From Sarocladium kiliense (taxonomy: Eukaryota; Ascomycota; Sordariomycetes; Hypocreales; Sarocladiaceae): DNA of 64,000 nt. The notes beneath the pieces are model-generated. The model did no database searches. It worked only from the letters and a program-made list of their open reading frames with translations, and had not been told where the DNA came from. The position numbers and the translations under genes are program-made. The stretch lies in the NCBI GenBank assembly GCA_030734395.1, contig JAUZTG010000011.1, positions 248,001 to 312,000 on the forward strand, in the 5' to 3' direction. Every line of letters starts with the position of its first letter. Within the stretch, counting starts at the first letter, position 1. Of this stretch, positions 23,181-34,944 are shown in pieces.

Positions 23181-24164
23181 CTAGAACGTGAGCTGCTTCC
23201 CAACATCCACGCTAAGCATAGGAGACCCAAAGCCGTACGTCAGAGCTCCCTCTTCATACAACTTTCCCGCCTTGCGCATGTGTGTCGCTGGCCACTCTTG
23301 CTTCCGGTGCTCGTAGTAGCCCTGGCGCAAATCCCCTTCACAGGCGCGGTTGTAGGTAGCATAGATAGCCTTTCGATCGGAACTGCTCTTGTTGGCTCCA
23401 CTACGGTGTGCCAGATAGGAAGTGAAGATGAGGAGCTCGCCTGGCCGAAGGTTAGAGTCAGCCTTTCTATTGAGTTGTTCACCATCTTACGTACCAGCTT
23501 CAAGCTCGACTGGAGTCCAAGGTTGAGACTCAACCCACGCCGATTCTATGCAGTTGGTCGTCTTGTTGATGGGGATGTCCATCTCATGACTCCCATCAAC
23601 GATCTCGAGTCCTCCATTCTGAAGGTTCGAGGGATCGACACTTAGTAGGATGGTCAAATGCTTTACATCCTTGATGTGGGTGTAGGCGACAGCATCAATG
23701 TGAGGTGCGAAGCCACCTGTAAGTCATCAGCAAATCACTGGACTATACAGCACAGAATAGAGAAAGACGTTACCACTTCCAGCGAGCTTGTAGTTGATCT
23801 TCTCCTTGAACAAAAGCATAGGCTCTTCCGCAAGGTCGTTCAGAAGACCAAGTAGCTTTGGGCTACGTAGCAAATTGCTGAACCCTTTGTGACAATCTGC
23901 AAAATTCTCTGTGCGGCAAAGAACAGTCTTGCCCTTATCGTTGACCTCCTGTATCGGCATCAATCTTCTATCCCGTAGGCCCTTAGACTCAGATGGGATT
24001 TCACGAACCTCGTAGGGCATGAATTCAGAAGTCTCGGTTGGCTTCCAGTTGTGGACTTCCTCAGCCCAACTCTGCAAGTCTTTGACTTGCTCGGGACTGA
24101 GTAGGTCGCGAACAATTAGGTAGCCATTCTTTTTGAAGAATCCGATTTGATCGTTGGTGATCAT
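23181..24164 (-). CDS. PhyH-family Fe(II)/2-oxoglutarate dioxygenase, PhnY-like
   Basis: Three exons (24164-23774, 23716-23495, 23440-23181) give 290 aa. The double-stranded beta-helix iron triad is His136 and Asp138 (APHID) with His216 (LAHRSGAN). The 2-oxoglutarate anchor is Arg227. INYKLAGSGGGFAPHIDA, formed by the first splice, and LEIVDGSHEM are typical of phytanoyl-CoA-dioxygenase-family enzymes. PhnY belongs to this family and hydroxylates C1 of 2-aminoethylphosphonate, the substrate-making step for PhnZ. Adjacency to the PhnZ-like gene on the same strand and to a phosphate/organophosphate-type transporter supports this role over a generic PhyH function. It is expected to be cytosolic, with no signal peptide. 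It shares a 770-bp divergent promoter with the transporter. Confidence 0.78.
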
Positions 24165-24934
24165 CGTGCCGCAAGGTTCTCTTTGATGGGATTTAGGAAT
24201 TCAAGTCTGCAATCGAGAAAGAGCCAAAAGAAGATGAGAGAGGATGTGATAAATGACAACTACTTTTAGCCGGGTAGAACTATACACAACTCTGCCACTA
24301 TTTATGCGCCGCCCCTCACGGCTTCCTCGTGAAATCTTTTATTGGCATAGAGCGCATGCCTGACGCTGTCAATTGAACCTCGTGGTGGCACTGTCTAATC
24401 CCAGAGCTCGTCGTTTCCACGCTCGGCAAAAGATAAGATATCAGCCTCCGTCGGCTATCCCCACTCGCGGGGTTTCTGGACTGCAGTGCCGTGTAGCCGA
24501 AACTTTGAGCATGGTGAACGTGTCTTGAGGATGATCCACTCTGGAGCAGCTCTCTGGTAGGATTTGGGGGCCGGAGAGGAATTAGTCGAACAAGGTTGCC
24601 TCGGGACAGACAGCAAGAGCCAAAAGAAAGCTGATATAAGGTTGTTCGCATCCAACTAGATCCAAGAAACATGCCCACGTGTATCTCATCCTGGTTCTTC
24701 TCCCGTACAAACATACACGGCAAACCCTGCCGAAAAGTCCAAATATGGCCATGCAAAGCCCAATTAGCGAAGCCTATTGCTATACTCTCGACCGGCTGGC
24801 TGCGACCCCCAAGCATAGCAGCCACTTTGCTTACACCTACTTAAGACGAGATATTCCCTAGGAATGGCAACGATGTCAGACCTCACCAATCTCACCAATC
24901 TCATCTCAATTGTCTTGTTCTGAACACTGGCAGA
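24165..24934. promoter_or_regulatory. Divergent promoter, PhnY-like / transporter
   Basis: A 770-bp region between start codons of opposite strand. Divergent sharing implies joint control. I did not find a CGG-N8-CCG palindrome here. Confidence 0.5.
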
Positions 24935-26582
24935 ATGGCTTCTCAATCTACCAAAGAGTTATCGGCACAGGGTGACCATCAAGACAAGAACATCCCCAGT
25001 GCCAGCACCATCACGGAGATTGGACAGTCCCGGACATCTCGAAGGTCTGCAATTGCTACCGTCTTGATCAGTGGCGTGGCGCTCTTCTCCGATGGATACA
25101 ATGCACAAATCATTGGATACATGAATTCCATGTTTGCCGAGCTGTACCCGGACAGCTTTTCCAAGACCATCAAGACAAGACTGTCCAACGCTTTTCTTAT
25201 CGGCGAGGTCCTGGGTATGCTTTTCTTTGGCTATATCATCGACAAAGTCGGGCGTCGTGCTGGAATTCTCTTCGCCACTTTATTCCTCATCCTCGGTCTC
25301 ATACTCGCAACAGCTGCTCATGGAAAGACTGAGCTGGGGATGTTTTGGATGATGATTGTTGGTAGAGGAGTTGCAGGATTCGGTGCTGGCGGTGAGTGCA
25401 CATCATCCATGAAATATCATTCTGGATACTACGCTGACTTTTCAAACGCAGGCGAGTATCCCACTTGTGCTACAGGTAGCACTGAAGCCTCAGATTTGAC
25501 GTTCTACGTCCGCCGCCGACGTGGTTTCCTAGTCGCGGCCGCAACCGACTTTGCCATCGATCTGGGCTTCGTCATTGCAGGTGTGGTAGCACTGATTGTG
25601 CTTGCAGCCTACAACCAGCATGTTTCTGATGGAGTTTGGCGTATCAACTTTGGCCTTGGTTTCATCTTGCCAGTCGCTCTTCTCTTCTTCCGGCTTCGTA
25701 ACTTCAACTCGATCCAGTATCAGAAGCATGCGATCAAGAACGATATCCCTTATATGCTTGTGCTGAAGAGATATTGGAAGCCTATGCTGGGGACATCCTT
25801 GGCTTGGTTCTTCTACGACTTTGTGGTGAGTATGCGCTCAGCTTCTTGGAGAATATTGGTCTTTTACACCCACCTTGAACTACGGCTAATGTGTCAAGCA
25901 TAGACATACCCATTTGGCATCTTCAGCTCAACAATTATTGCTACCTTGAATCCTAACAACACTCTTCAGCAGAATATCGGGTTTGGCACTGTCGTAAATT
26001 GCTTTTATCTCCCGGGCTGTGTGGTCGGTGGGCTTCTCATGGACCGCATCGGCCGTAGGCAGACGATGACTCTCGGATTCGCAGGCTGGACGGTCTTGGG
26101 CTTTATCCTTGGAGGAGCACTCGGCCCCATCCAGTCCGTGTTTCCTCTTTTCATCGTTCTTTACGGAATCTTCAACTCACTCGGAGAGATGGGTCCTGGC
26201 GTAAGTGTTCTAAACATACCCGCAACCACTCCTGAGCTCTTGCTTAACAACGTGACAGGTTGCTACCTTCCTGTGCGCAGCTGAATCATTCCCTACACCT
26301 TTACGCGGACACTTTTTGGGCTTCGCGGCGGCTGTGGGCAAGGCAGGAGCAGCAATTGGAACACAGGTCTTCTTGCCAATTGAGGACTCGTTCTCTGATG
26401 CGCAAAAGGGTGTTCAGGGCGTGTTCCTCATCGGGGCTGGCTTTGCCGCAGTTGGTGGACTCATTGCATGGTTTTTGATCCCTGACAAGGAGAAGGACCT
26501 TGAAAGCGAGGATGCGCAGTTCCGTGCTTATCTGGAGCAGAATGGATACAAAGGTTCGTTCGGAGACGTGCTGGAAAAGTAG
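24935..26582 (+). CDS. MFS transporter, phosphate:H+ symporter (PHS/Git1-like) family
   Basis: Four exons (24935-25391, 25452-25825, 25904-26200, 26259-26582) give 483 aa with about 12 membrane segments. MFS signatures include SGVALFSDGYNAQIIGYM in TM1, GYIIDKVGRRAG in loop 2-3 and LMDRIGRRQTM in loop 8-9. GEYPTCATGSTEAS, created by the first splice, corresponds to the PHS-family GxGGEYPL motif. Yeast Git1 and Pho84 belong here; Git1 imports glycerophosphoinositol and other organophosphates. The divergent partner encodes a PhnY-like dioxygenase, so uptake of a phosphonate such as 2-aminoethylphosphonate is a reasonable prediction. Phosphate or a glycerophosphodiester is the alternative. The protein sits in the plasma membrane by family. 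Confidence 0.88.
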
Positions 26583-27915
26583 GTGGAAGTGACGAATTGG
26601 GAGGGAGGAAGTGCGAACGACTCCACAGGTTCCAGGTAGTTCAGAGAGCATATTCTCAGTAAAGGAGCATAAACAACAGCGTGTTGTAATGGATGCATAT
26701 ATCTTTGCGTCTATAACCTTATTTAGTTGAGAGATGGTGGGGAGTTTTGGTGATCTGTTTGATGTTTTTGGCAGACCGGGACGAAGTCACGTAGATCGCT
26801 GCAAGTGAAGAGAAGGTAATTGCACAAGTCAATGGTTACGTCCAACGTGTGAGATAATAATCCCACGCTAGAGAGTTGTGCCGCAATGGACAGGTTGATC
26901 GAAGTATTGGCATGAGTGCACTGGGCTTCTAAACGGAGGTATTGGATGCCCATAATAACGATGCATACCGTATGTTACGGAGCTACCTGATATAATGACC
27001 TGGAGTTATGCAAGCCAAGCCAAGCCGCCTTATGCCTGGTCGCAGGCTGCTCGTGCTAAAAGCGGCGGTGCTTTCTGGCCCCGCTAGTTCAAAATGGGCA
27101 TGGTGTACAGACATGGTAGTGGTGGTGAATAATATAAAGGTAATGTCATGAATGCAGAGTAGCATTCACGGTAGAGAAACAGGAAACAGGGAGAGACAAG
27201 ATCCGGTAATTCTGGCTGTAAGGGCAAATATCTGGTTGGCTGGCTGCTTTCGGCTGTTAATTTGGTAGACGGAACTGTAGACGGGGTGATATGGAGGCAT
27301 ACCAGATTGACCCAGTCCCAGCGAGACATGGCAGATCGTCCAATTTCGCACAAATGCAATGCAGATGTCTGGGTGCCAATCGCATTGGTCAAAGGGATGG
27401 CAAAGGGAGATGCTGCAGTTTCGCAGATGCAATGATGGTCGAAGTCGAATGGCTAGGCTCATGTACTATTAACCTAATCCCGCCTAACACGACAGTGACG
27501 TACAGTATCAAGGTACCTTACTTGCTCTACCGTACCCTGCAGCTCAGGTTTCAGCACTTCGCTTCTTCCCAGACGAGCGTCACTGAATGCACTGGTGATG
27601 AATTTATGAGTGATACAGTTTAAGTGAATTCGTTCCTATTATATTTTGGCATTCGCGAGTGCAGTAGTGCAGTGCCTGACCAGTCTTCGTCATCGCGCTC
27701 ACTAAGACTCGCTCCCTAAAAAAAAGTTCGCATGACCAGCTTCATTGCCCCTCCCCCACTACGATGCTCTCACTCACTACAATCGCAACCGCGACAACAA
27801 CTATCCTACAGCGTATCAGATTATCCTGAAGCACAAGCCACATTTCCATATTTCTCGCCCTCGGCGCAGGTGACCATCCGAACCGAAGGGCTTTAACAGC
27901 GAAACTTCAGCCGTT
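26583..27915. other. Intergenic, no gene seen
   Basis: About 1.3 kb between the transporter stop and the Ncs2/Ctu2 start. Short frames only. No repeat or RNA was recognised. Confidence 0.5.
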
Positions 27916-29139
27916 ATGGCTGACCAAGCTACATCAAAGCCCTGCACTCGCTGCAAGGCTCCCAACGCACCTCACAAACTTCGCAATGCCCCTACCTGCT
28001 CGTAAGAATCCCCTCCGGTCTCCAAACATCTTTGGAATATTCTCCGCAGGGATATAGAAGCTAATAAAACGCCCAGCCCCTGTTACATCGCCTTCATCGA
28101 CCTCAAAGTCGCCCGGCGCATCACCCTCGTTCACAAACACACCCGTCCAGACACCACCTCCCCCATCCGCTACCTCGCCGCCCTCAGTCTCGGTCCCTCC
28201 TCTTCTCTCCTAGCTCACGAGCTCAACCGCTCAGTCTTAAGGCATCGTGAGACAAGGTCTTCTATCGGTGGATTCGATGCCCTTGTCGTGCATGTTGACA
28301 CCAGTCTAAGCGGCGGTTCATCTGCGGCAGAGAACCTGGTTAACAAGTTCAGATTGGAGTATCCTGCGTTGGAGTTTCGGAATGTGCCGCTTGAGAGGGT
28401 GTTGGAGGTGAGGACGGTGGATTGGGCGACTTTGCCCGTGGGTGGGAGGGAACTGGACCCTACTTCGAGGCTGAAGGCCTTGTTCGAGACCCTGCCGTCC
28501 GTATCCTCAAAGGCAGACGTCCTGCGGCTGCTTATTCGCCATCTACTCATACATATCGCCAAGGAGGAAGACTACAGTGCTCTCCTCCTGGGCCATACGA
28601 CTACTGCTCTCGCAGCGCTCACCCTCTCCGAAGTAGCCAACGGCCGCGGCTTCTCGGTCCCTTGGCATGTCGACGACGGAGACTATCCCATCACAACATA
28701 CGATCCCCTCACCCCTGGCGCAGTCCTCCAAAAGGGCACATTCCCTATCTTCTATCCGCAACGTGAGATTTTCACTGGCGAGGCCGTCACTTACATTGCA
28801 CTCAACCCGTCTCTCGCGGAGCTCACCCCCAAAGACGAAGGCTCCTCAGACGCTGCTGTCGTCTCTCACAAAGACTTGAGCATAAGTGAAGTGATGGCGA
28901 GGTATTTCTCCAGCGTAGAAGGACCCTATGCCGGGATTGTTACAAACGTTGTTCGGACGACGGGCAAGCTTGAAAGGGCTGACACAGGAGCCGATGCAGC
29001 GGCTTGTGGACTCTGTGGCATCGCATTGGATGAGCGCGGTGATGAGACATGGGCGGGGGAGTTGGGCGAACAAATAGAAGGGGAAGCAGGAGGAAGACAG
29101 AGGTTATGCTATGGGTGTAAGAGGTCTGTCAACGGATAA
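27916..29139 (+). CDS. ncs2: Cytoplasmic tRNA 2-thiolation protein 2 (Ncs2/Ctu2)
   Basis: Two exons (27916-28001, 28077-29139) give 382 aa. The protein works with Ncs6/Ctu1 to 2-thiolate wobble U34 of Lys, Glu and Gln tRNAs, using sulfur from Urm1. The N-terminus has zinc-ribbon CTRCK and APTCSPCY; the second CxxC appears only when the acceptor at 28075-28076 is used, which decided the splice. The degenerate PP-loop SLGPSSSLLAHEL and the C-terminal CGLCGIALDE/CYGCK pair are family features. The upstream acceptor (CCGCAG at about 28049) is also in frame but breaks the zinc ribbon with an insertion. Cytosolic. Confidence 0.9.
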
Positions 29140-29437
29140 AAAGATCGATTTTGCATATATCCAGCGAGTATATACATTGTTGCTGTGGATAGGTGCAGAT
29201 TTGAAATGCTGCCACCTTGAGTCTATCGGTGGTATGTACATCATGGTACAGGCGTCCACGACGCCTCCAAACTCCTGCTTTTCAACCCCTGCCTCCGATG
29301 TATCCAACAGATCTATTGCCACCCTCCCTTGCGCGCAAAACTCCAAGCCAGCCTTCCTCCATGCAGAATGCAGAACCACTCATCTAAGCCTTCGTCGCGA
29401 AGACCTCAAACCTTATCGAGCCTCTGAGAGACGACAG

Positions 29438-30558
29438 TTATGTAGCCTTCAACATCGCTGAGGGAAGCACACGCTCCTCCAGTCTCCGAACCAGCTTGTT
29501 CGTCTGCTCAGCAAGCGAGAGAGTCAGAATCGTGTGCGGTAAGATACGTGCGAGGTGCGGCAGGAAACCCTTGTACAGCGCGAGGAAGCCTTCCGTGCGA
29601 ATCGTCTTGCCGAGGCAGTCGAAAACACCCTTATAGAGGTTACCGTGCTGGTTGTACATGCGGGACATGACCGTGTCTAAATTCATGGACAGTTAGAAAT
29701 TTGGACGAACCTGGAAGGCATGAGATGGGAGTACTCACCTGGCGGGTGCATAAAGCAGCAGACGACAAAGCCACTGACAGCGCTACTCGCAAGATGCAGC
29801 GCCGGACCCTCCTCCATACCAGCATGCTTGATCAACCTCCTCTTTGCAAAGAAGTAGGTTGGCAACTGAACTGAGCTTCCGAAACCTGTCCGGATCATCG
29901 CAGCGCCCACACCCCGGTACAATCCTCTGACCCCTTCCGACCGATAAATACTGCTCATGCCATCCAAAGCGTTCTTATACCGATGCTGCGTCCCCACCGG
30001 CAAGAACGGCGAGTAACTTTGCAATCTCGTCTTCACCAAGAAGAAAGGTGATCCGGCCGCCGCACCAATCACACCAGACCCTGCACCGCAGAACATGTTG
30101 ATCGCGAGGTTCTGCGCATTCGGATCGCGGAAGAGAAGCGTCGCGAGGCCCTGTCGCATGGGGTCGTAGAAACCGAGACGGCAGCCGTTGAGCATGATTT
30201 GGTAGATGTAGGCGCAGCCAAGACCACGGTAGATGCCGCGGATGCCTTCATTTTTGACAATGACGCCGACGCCGTGGAGGGGACCGCGGTAGTGGAGGGT
30301 TGTGGCGCCTTTCTTTTGAAGCTCGCCTTGGAGTTGCATGCTGGACGGAGATGGGTTAGTTCGCGAGCAGGAGATTACACCGGAGGGAATACGGACCGGA
30401 TCTTGACGGTTTCGAAGGGGTGGGTGGCTGTCACCGCACCGCAGGCTGCGATGCCGCCGGCGATGAAGGCTCTGAAGAAGGCAGTGAGGTTAGCGACGAT
30501 GTTTTCTGGTCGGAAAAGTCACCGGCTCCGGGTGTATTTACCCTCCTGTCGTAGACAT
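29438..30558 (-). CDS. oac1: Mitochondrial carrier, Oac1-like (oxaloacetate/sulfate)
   Basis: Four exons (30558-30542, 30471-30397, 30340-29739, 29676-29438) give 310 aa. The first exon is only 17 nt. Three carrier repeats are visible: PFETVKIR, PFFLVKTRLQSY and a degenerate PPGDTVMSR, each followed by a GxxGxYRG-type helix (GIRGIYRGLG, GVRGLYRGVG, GFLALYKGF). PFFLVKTR without an acid at position 3 is characteristic of the Oac1/SLC25A34-35 branch. Yeast Oac1 moves oxaloacetate, sulfate and isopropylmalate across the inner membrane. Convergent with the Ncs2 gene, 298 bp apart. Confidence 0.88.
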
Positions 30559-32180
30559 GGCGGACTCGGTCGATGCGCACGCGCGCGTTTGTGTTTAAAG
30601 TTGAAAGGATTGCGTCGCGTCGCAGTCGAGCGTTGTCCGTCAGATATAACAATTGTCCTTTCTCTGACACACTTCCTCTAGCTCGCATAAATTATGCGAA
30701 AGGCTCTTTTGGTGACGCCGGCTGCTGACAGGTAAACCCAAGATCACCGAAACTCCCGGCCCCTAGGAGCGGTTGTTAGCCAATTGTCATCCGCGCATCG
30801 GAGCTCACACGAATCTTACATATTACTACCCCCTTTGGCGCTCTCGTCAGCAAGAATGAAAGAAAAGGTAGAAACGAGCGATTCGAGCTGTGGGCTTTCT
30901 TCTCGTCTGACGGTCCGAGTAGGGAGGAAGGAAAGGTCGACTGGGAGCGGGCTGACAAAATGTTGTCGTCGCGGGTTCCGATCCGGAGAAGGGCTTGGGT
31001 TGGGGAAATTTGGATGGAGCCGGGGACAGGGAGGCTTGGGAGCGTGTTAGGGGCTGCAGTACGGGTTTAGGGCCATGGCGGTACCCCAGAGCCGTGCCGA
31101 GACCGGCGAATCATAGATGCACCAACTTCGGCTGAAGGCTGACTTGAACCGTTGTCAGCCGCTCGGCCATTGGCGGAGTCGTATTGTCACCATATACGAC
31201 GAGGAGAATTGGACTTGGGGTTCTTGATTTCGAACGAAGCTGTGCTCCCAGATATGCTATACTGCCTGTGAGACCTCTAACTTGAATTATCGAGCAGCGG
31301 CAATACTCGGTTAGCCTGATTTGAACCGTTGACAACCGCTCAGAGCCCTACAAGCCATGCTCCTGATTGCCAACATAAACTTGAAGAATGCAAGAATGGG
31401 TCGTTGGTTCAGAATAATCTTAGGATCCGCGTCAATTATATTCTCGATTTCAAGGCCAGCTTCCCAGATATCATAAGCCATGGTAGAAAAGGCTGTGTTT
31501 GCTACTTGGTTCTTGCATCCGCTTCGCGAATCAACCAGCTCTTCAGCGGCAGGTTCGCCTTCATAACGGACTTCAGGCACAGAAGAGCTCCAGATAAGTG
31601 GAGTTACATCGCTGATGTGACTTACTTATTGCTTTGTGCTCTATTGTGTGTATTACCCTCCCGCATTAATATCAAGACCCTCGTGACTGTAGCGCATCAG
31701 CTGTTCTACGAGTGATGAAGCACACTTACCCTGGAATCAGTTTTGATGAGATTCATAATATTTCTTACCGGAGCTTCTCCAGGGAATAAACTCGGTATAT
31801 CTCCTGCGGGAGCGCCATGGACACGGAAACCTCGAGGCCATCTCTCACAGCTTCGCCTGGCGTCACGTGATCCCGCTGACGGCGCGCGGGAACGGGTCTG
31901 GAGAGCGGAACGCGCGACAAGGTTGTTGGTGCCTTTGACCTCAGCGCATGGTTTCCCGCCAACTACAGCTCCAGTCGTCACCTCGATCGACTCGTCTTCA
32001 AACCCGCTTGTCGCCCCAAAAAACACTCTTTTCGTATGATTAATTAGGAAGCATCCCCTAACCTCAAAATTGGTGTTTGCCTATCGACTTTTGCCGTCGC
32101 CAAATCGAGGAATCGCGGCGCGCAGCCTGCGCCAGGTCGCCTGACCTCAGCACCCCTCCAAGCTCCAAATCTCTTCCAAC
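30559..32180. other. Divergent intergenic region with an imperfect duplication
   Basis: 1.6 kb between the carrier and Swd2 starts. On the minus strand two diverged copies of a coding-like segment (31111-31260 and 31311-31490) share a 28-bp end, GAGCGG then TCAACGGTTCAA, with four mismatches. Neither copy gives a recognisable protein. The part next to 32180 is the Swd2 leader. Confidence 0.4.
31111..31580 (-). repeat. Imperfect direct duplication of a coding-like segment
   Basis: Segments at about 31130-31260 and 31310-31490 (offset ~177 bp) align in three blocks: TATCTGGGA, AAATC-AGAA and the 28-bp end around CAACGGTTCAA. The intervening parts have diverged with small indels. The second copy keeps an 89-codon open frame. 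It could be the tail of a decayed gene family member; I cannot name it. Confidence 0.35.
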
Positions 32181-33479
32181 ATGTCGTCAACACCAATGGA
32201 CGTCGATCGTCCCGAATTGGGAACTTCCGGTCTCAATATCCAACGTAGTATTGGCGCTGGCGCTTCAGAATCAAGGCTTAGCGATGTCATTTCAAGCTAT
32301 CGACCAACGAAGGTATACCCTACGATGCTTCAAACTCTAGGACGTCCACGAAGCTGACCAAACCCAATTGATAGCTGTTCCGACGCGACGACATCAAATC
32401 CAGAGAAGGTCAATCGCATGCGCAGCCTTATGTGCTTTCTCTCGACTACGACGATGAAGGGGAGCTGCTTCTCACATCAGCAAGCGACGAGTCCTTGCAG
32501 ATCTACAACGTGAGGGAGGGGCGACATGACAAAGGGCTGCAGAGCAAGAAGTATGGTGTGAAGTTGGCTAAGTTTACACACACAAACTCGAGTATAATAT
32601 ACGCGAGCACAAAACAAAACGGTTTGTTCAACACTAGCTCCGCGTCCCATTGCCTTTCTCCGGCTGACATTTGTAGATGCCATTCGATACCTCGCTACAC
32701 ACGACAACTCATTCATCCGCTACTTCGAAGGTCACGAAGGCTCCGTGACCTGCCTTACCGTTCACCCTGGCAGCGACAACTTCATATCCTGTTCACAAGA
32801 CGACACGGTCCGACTCTGGGACACCAACTCTAAGAACTGGCAGGGCAAGCTCCTCCTTCGCGCACCGTACCTGGCCGCTTACGACCCTTCCGGCACCGTC
32901 TTCGCAGTAGGCTGTCCAACCAGCGGCACAATTCTCCTCTACGACCTCCGTAACTACGATAAAGCACCCTTCGCAACCGTCGATGTCGTTGACCAATGTC
33001 GTGCGATTGACTCGCAGTGCCTCATCAAGGGCTGGACCAAGCTCGAATTCTCCAATGACGGCAAATCTCTCCTTCTCGGCACCAAGGGCAGCGGTCATTT
33101 TCTCTTCGACGCCTTCGACGGCACCCTCAAAGCCTACCTCCACCGCCCCGGAGGCCCAACGCGACGCCTCGCTGTGGGTGAAGGCACCAAGCCCACCGCT
33201 TCTAACGGCACCGGTGCGAGCCTGGGAGCCTCACAACTAGGCAGCAGCGGCGAGTGCACATTTACACCAGACGGACGTTTCGTGCTGAGCGGATCGGCGG
33301 GCAAGGACGTATTAGTGTGGGATACGATGGGGACGGTGGGCGCGGGAAAGACGTTGGAGCCGGTGCATACGTTGTCTGATAAGAGAGAGGCGGCTGTGCT
33401 GGCATTCAATCCTCGCTATAACTTCTTCGCGACGGCGGATCAGGAGCTGTTGTTCTGGGTGCCAGATCCTCACGCATAG
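32181..33479 (+). CDS. swd2: WD40 protein Swd2 (COMPASS / cleavage-polyadenylation factor)
   Basis: Three exons (32181-32312, 32375-32621, 32677-33479) give 393 aa. WD repeats are visible from LSLDYDDEGELLLTSASDESLQIYNV onwards. They include YFEGHEGSVTCLTVHPGSDNFISCSQDDTVRLWD and GECTFTPDGRFVLSGSAGKDVLVWD, ending NFFATADQELLFWVPD. The RYFEGHEGSVTCL blade with SCSQDDTVRLWD is characteristic of Swd2/WDR82, which serves both the Set1 H3K4 methyltransferase complex and the 3'-end processing machinery. An Asn/Gly/Ala-rich loop (about residues 285-305) interrupts one blade. Nuclear by family. Confidence 0.9.
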
Positions 33480-33865
33480 GGTGCACGGGGGTGGACTTGA
33501 ACAGATCAGCGCGAATGTAGATACCCAATCACCTAAATCGAAGCTTCAATGAATGATTGAATGATATAACATGTTGATTTTTGAGTTCTGTTAATATCAT
33601 GCCAATTGGCCGAGGGTACCATAAGCTGTCAATACATAGACCTGTGTGATACCACCATGGACCCCAGAGCTCATCGGCCCCACCATCAAATATCTCCATC
33701 CCACATCATCGCCGCCGCCTCCCCTCCATCAACAACCTCCCATCGAACCCCACGCACGCGCCGACCTCAACAGCAGCCTAGCCAAGCTCGCTCAACAGAC
33801 CAAAATACAAAGAAGGAAGGTCGCCCAGTCTCTTCTTCCGGTCGTATGGGCTGCGCACAGTCGGA
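33480..33865. other. Short intergenic region before the SRP9/21 gene
   Basis: 386 bp holding the Swd2 3' end and the SRP9/21 leader. Overlapping open frames in the leader are Pro-rich and unsupported. Confidence 0.5.
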
Positions 33866-34368
33866 ATGCCTTACTTCGAAACCAGCCAGGAATGGCTTGA
33901 CCAGTCCCTCCTCCTCCTTGAGGCCCGTCCCGAGACCGTACGTCCTCTGTCTCCCAATCATTCGTGGCTATATAGCCTCTAACCGTCCACTAGACACGCA
34001 TAACGACAAAATACTCCCTCAAACCACTCACCCCCCGCCCCTCCAAAGCCACAGACACCGACACCCCAGCACCAGCAACACGCACCGCCCCGCGCGGCCA
34101 CCTCGTCCTCAAGACCTACGACCCCGTCTCCGGCGTGACCCTCAAGTACCGCACGACAAAGGCTGCGGAGGTATCGCGGTTGGTGCAGGCTTCGCTGGGG
34201 AGGCTGGGGAAGGCGATGGCGGGTGTGCCGGCGGACGTGCCAGAGGTGGAGATGCAGGACGCTGCGGGGGATGGAGGTGCTGAGACGCCGACGGGGGAGA
34301 AGGTGCCGCAGCAGCCGCAGCAAGGAGGAGGTGGTGGTGGCAAGAAGAAGAAGAAGGGAAAGAAATGA
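33866..34368 (+). CDS. srp21: Signal recognition particle 9/21 kDa protein
   Basis: Two exons (33866-33937, 33994-34368) give 148 aa. The N-terminus MPYFETSQEWLDQSLLLLEARPET is the SRP9 family opening (aromatic residue, then W in the first helix). TRITTKYSL and LKTYDPVSGVTLKYRTTKAAEVSRL form the beta-sheet and second helix of the SRP Alu fold. A Lys-rich tail (KKKKKGKK) probably contacts SRP RNA. Fungal SRP9/21 proteins are longer than the ~86-residue animal SRP9, as here. The family role is elongation arrest by the Alu domain in the cytosol. Confidence 0.87.
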
Positions 34369-34944
34369 GCTGATGCATGGACTTGGTATTGGATTGTGGA
34401 CGTGGACGAGGGATTGATAGGCGCAAGATCTGAGTTTCCTCATGGTTCAAGCGGAGAATACATCGTGGGAAGATATGGCCAAGAGTTGATGGGCGAGGCA
34501 CATCGCAGGCTAGGGACAGGATAACCACATCACTACTTCATGAAGGCACAATATCATACACTTGACGTCGAGACACTCACGAGGCCGTGTCGGGTCAACA
34601 TATTGAACTTGATGAAGTAAAATTCATGAGCCTGAGCTAATCAAGACAAAGAGGATTAAGACCAGGTCTTCCATCAATACATCAATACCCATGACCAGAG
34701 CTCCCCTGATCTTTTCATCCTCCGAGATAGTGCCTCCAAAACAAGGTCTAGACTCCAGTAACGCCTCCAATGAAAGCCGTGATCCTGTCATTCCGAATCA
34801 GGCATTTGCAAAGATCCAACATACGCTTTAGCTTGGCAGAGTCAAAAGATGTACAGTTCCGCCGTGACAAGACAAAGGAAAAGAGGAGGGGGTATAAATG
34901 ACGTCGCGTGCCTTGCGAGGCACTGAAGAGATAAGGCGAGACGA
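34369..34944. other. Convergent intergenic region
   Basis: About 575 bp between the SRP9/21 and ribonucleotide reductase stop codons. Likely 3' UTRs; nothing else seen. Confidence 0.5.

Noticed and set aside
28002..28050. Upstream acceptor (CCGCAG) for the Ncs2/Ctu2 intron
   Set aside because: It is in frame but inserts residues inside the second CxxC of the zinc ribbon; the acceptor at 28075-28076 restores CSPC.
33606..33860. Pro-rich frame upstream of SRP9/21 as an extra exon or gene
   Set aside because: Low-complexity, overlapping frames in several phases; the SRP9 N-terminus is complete without it.
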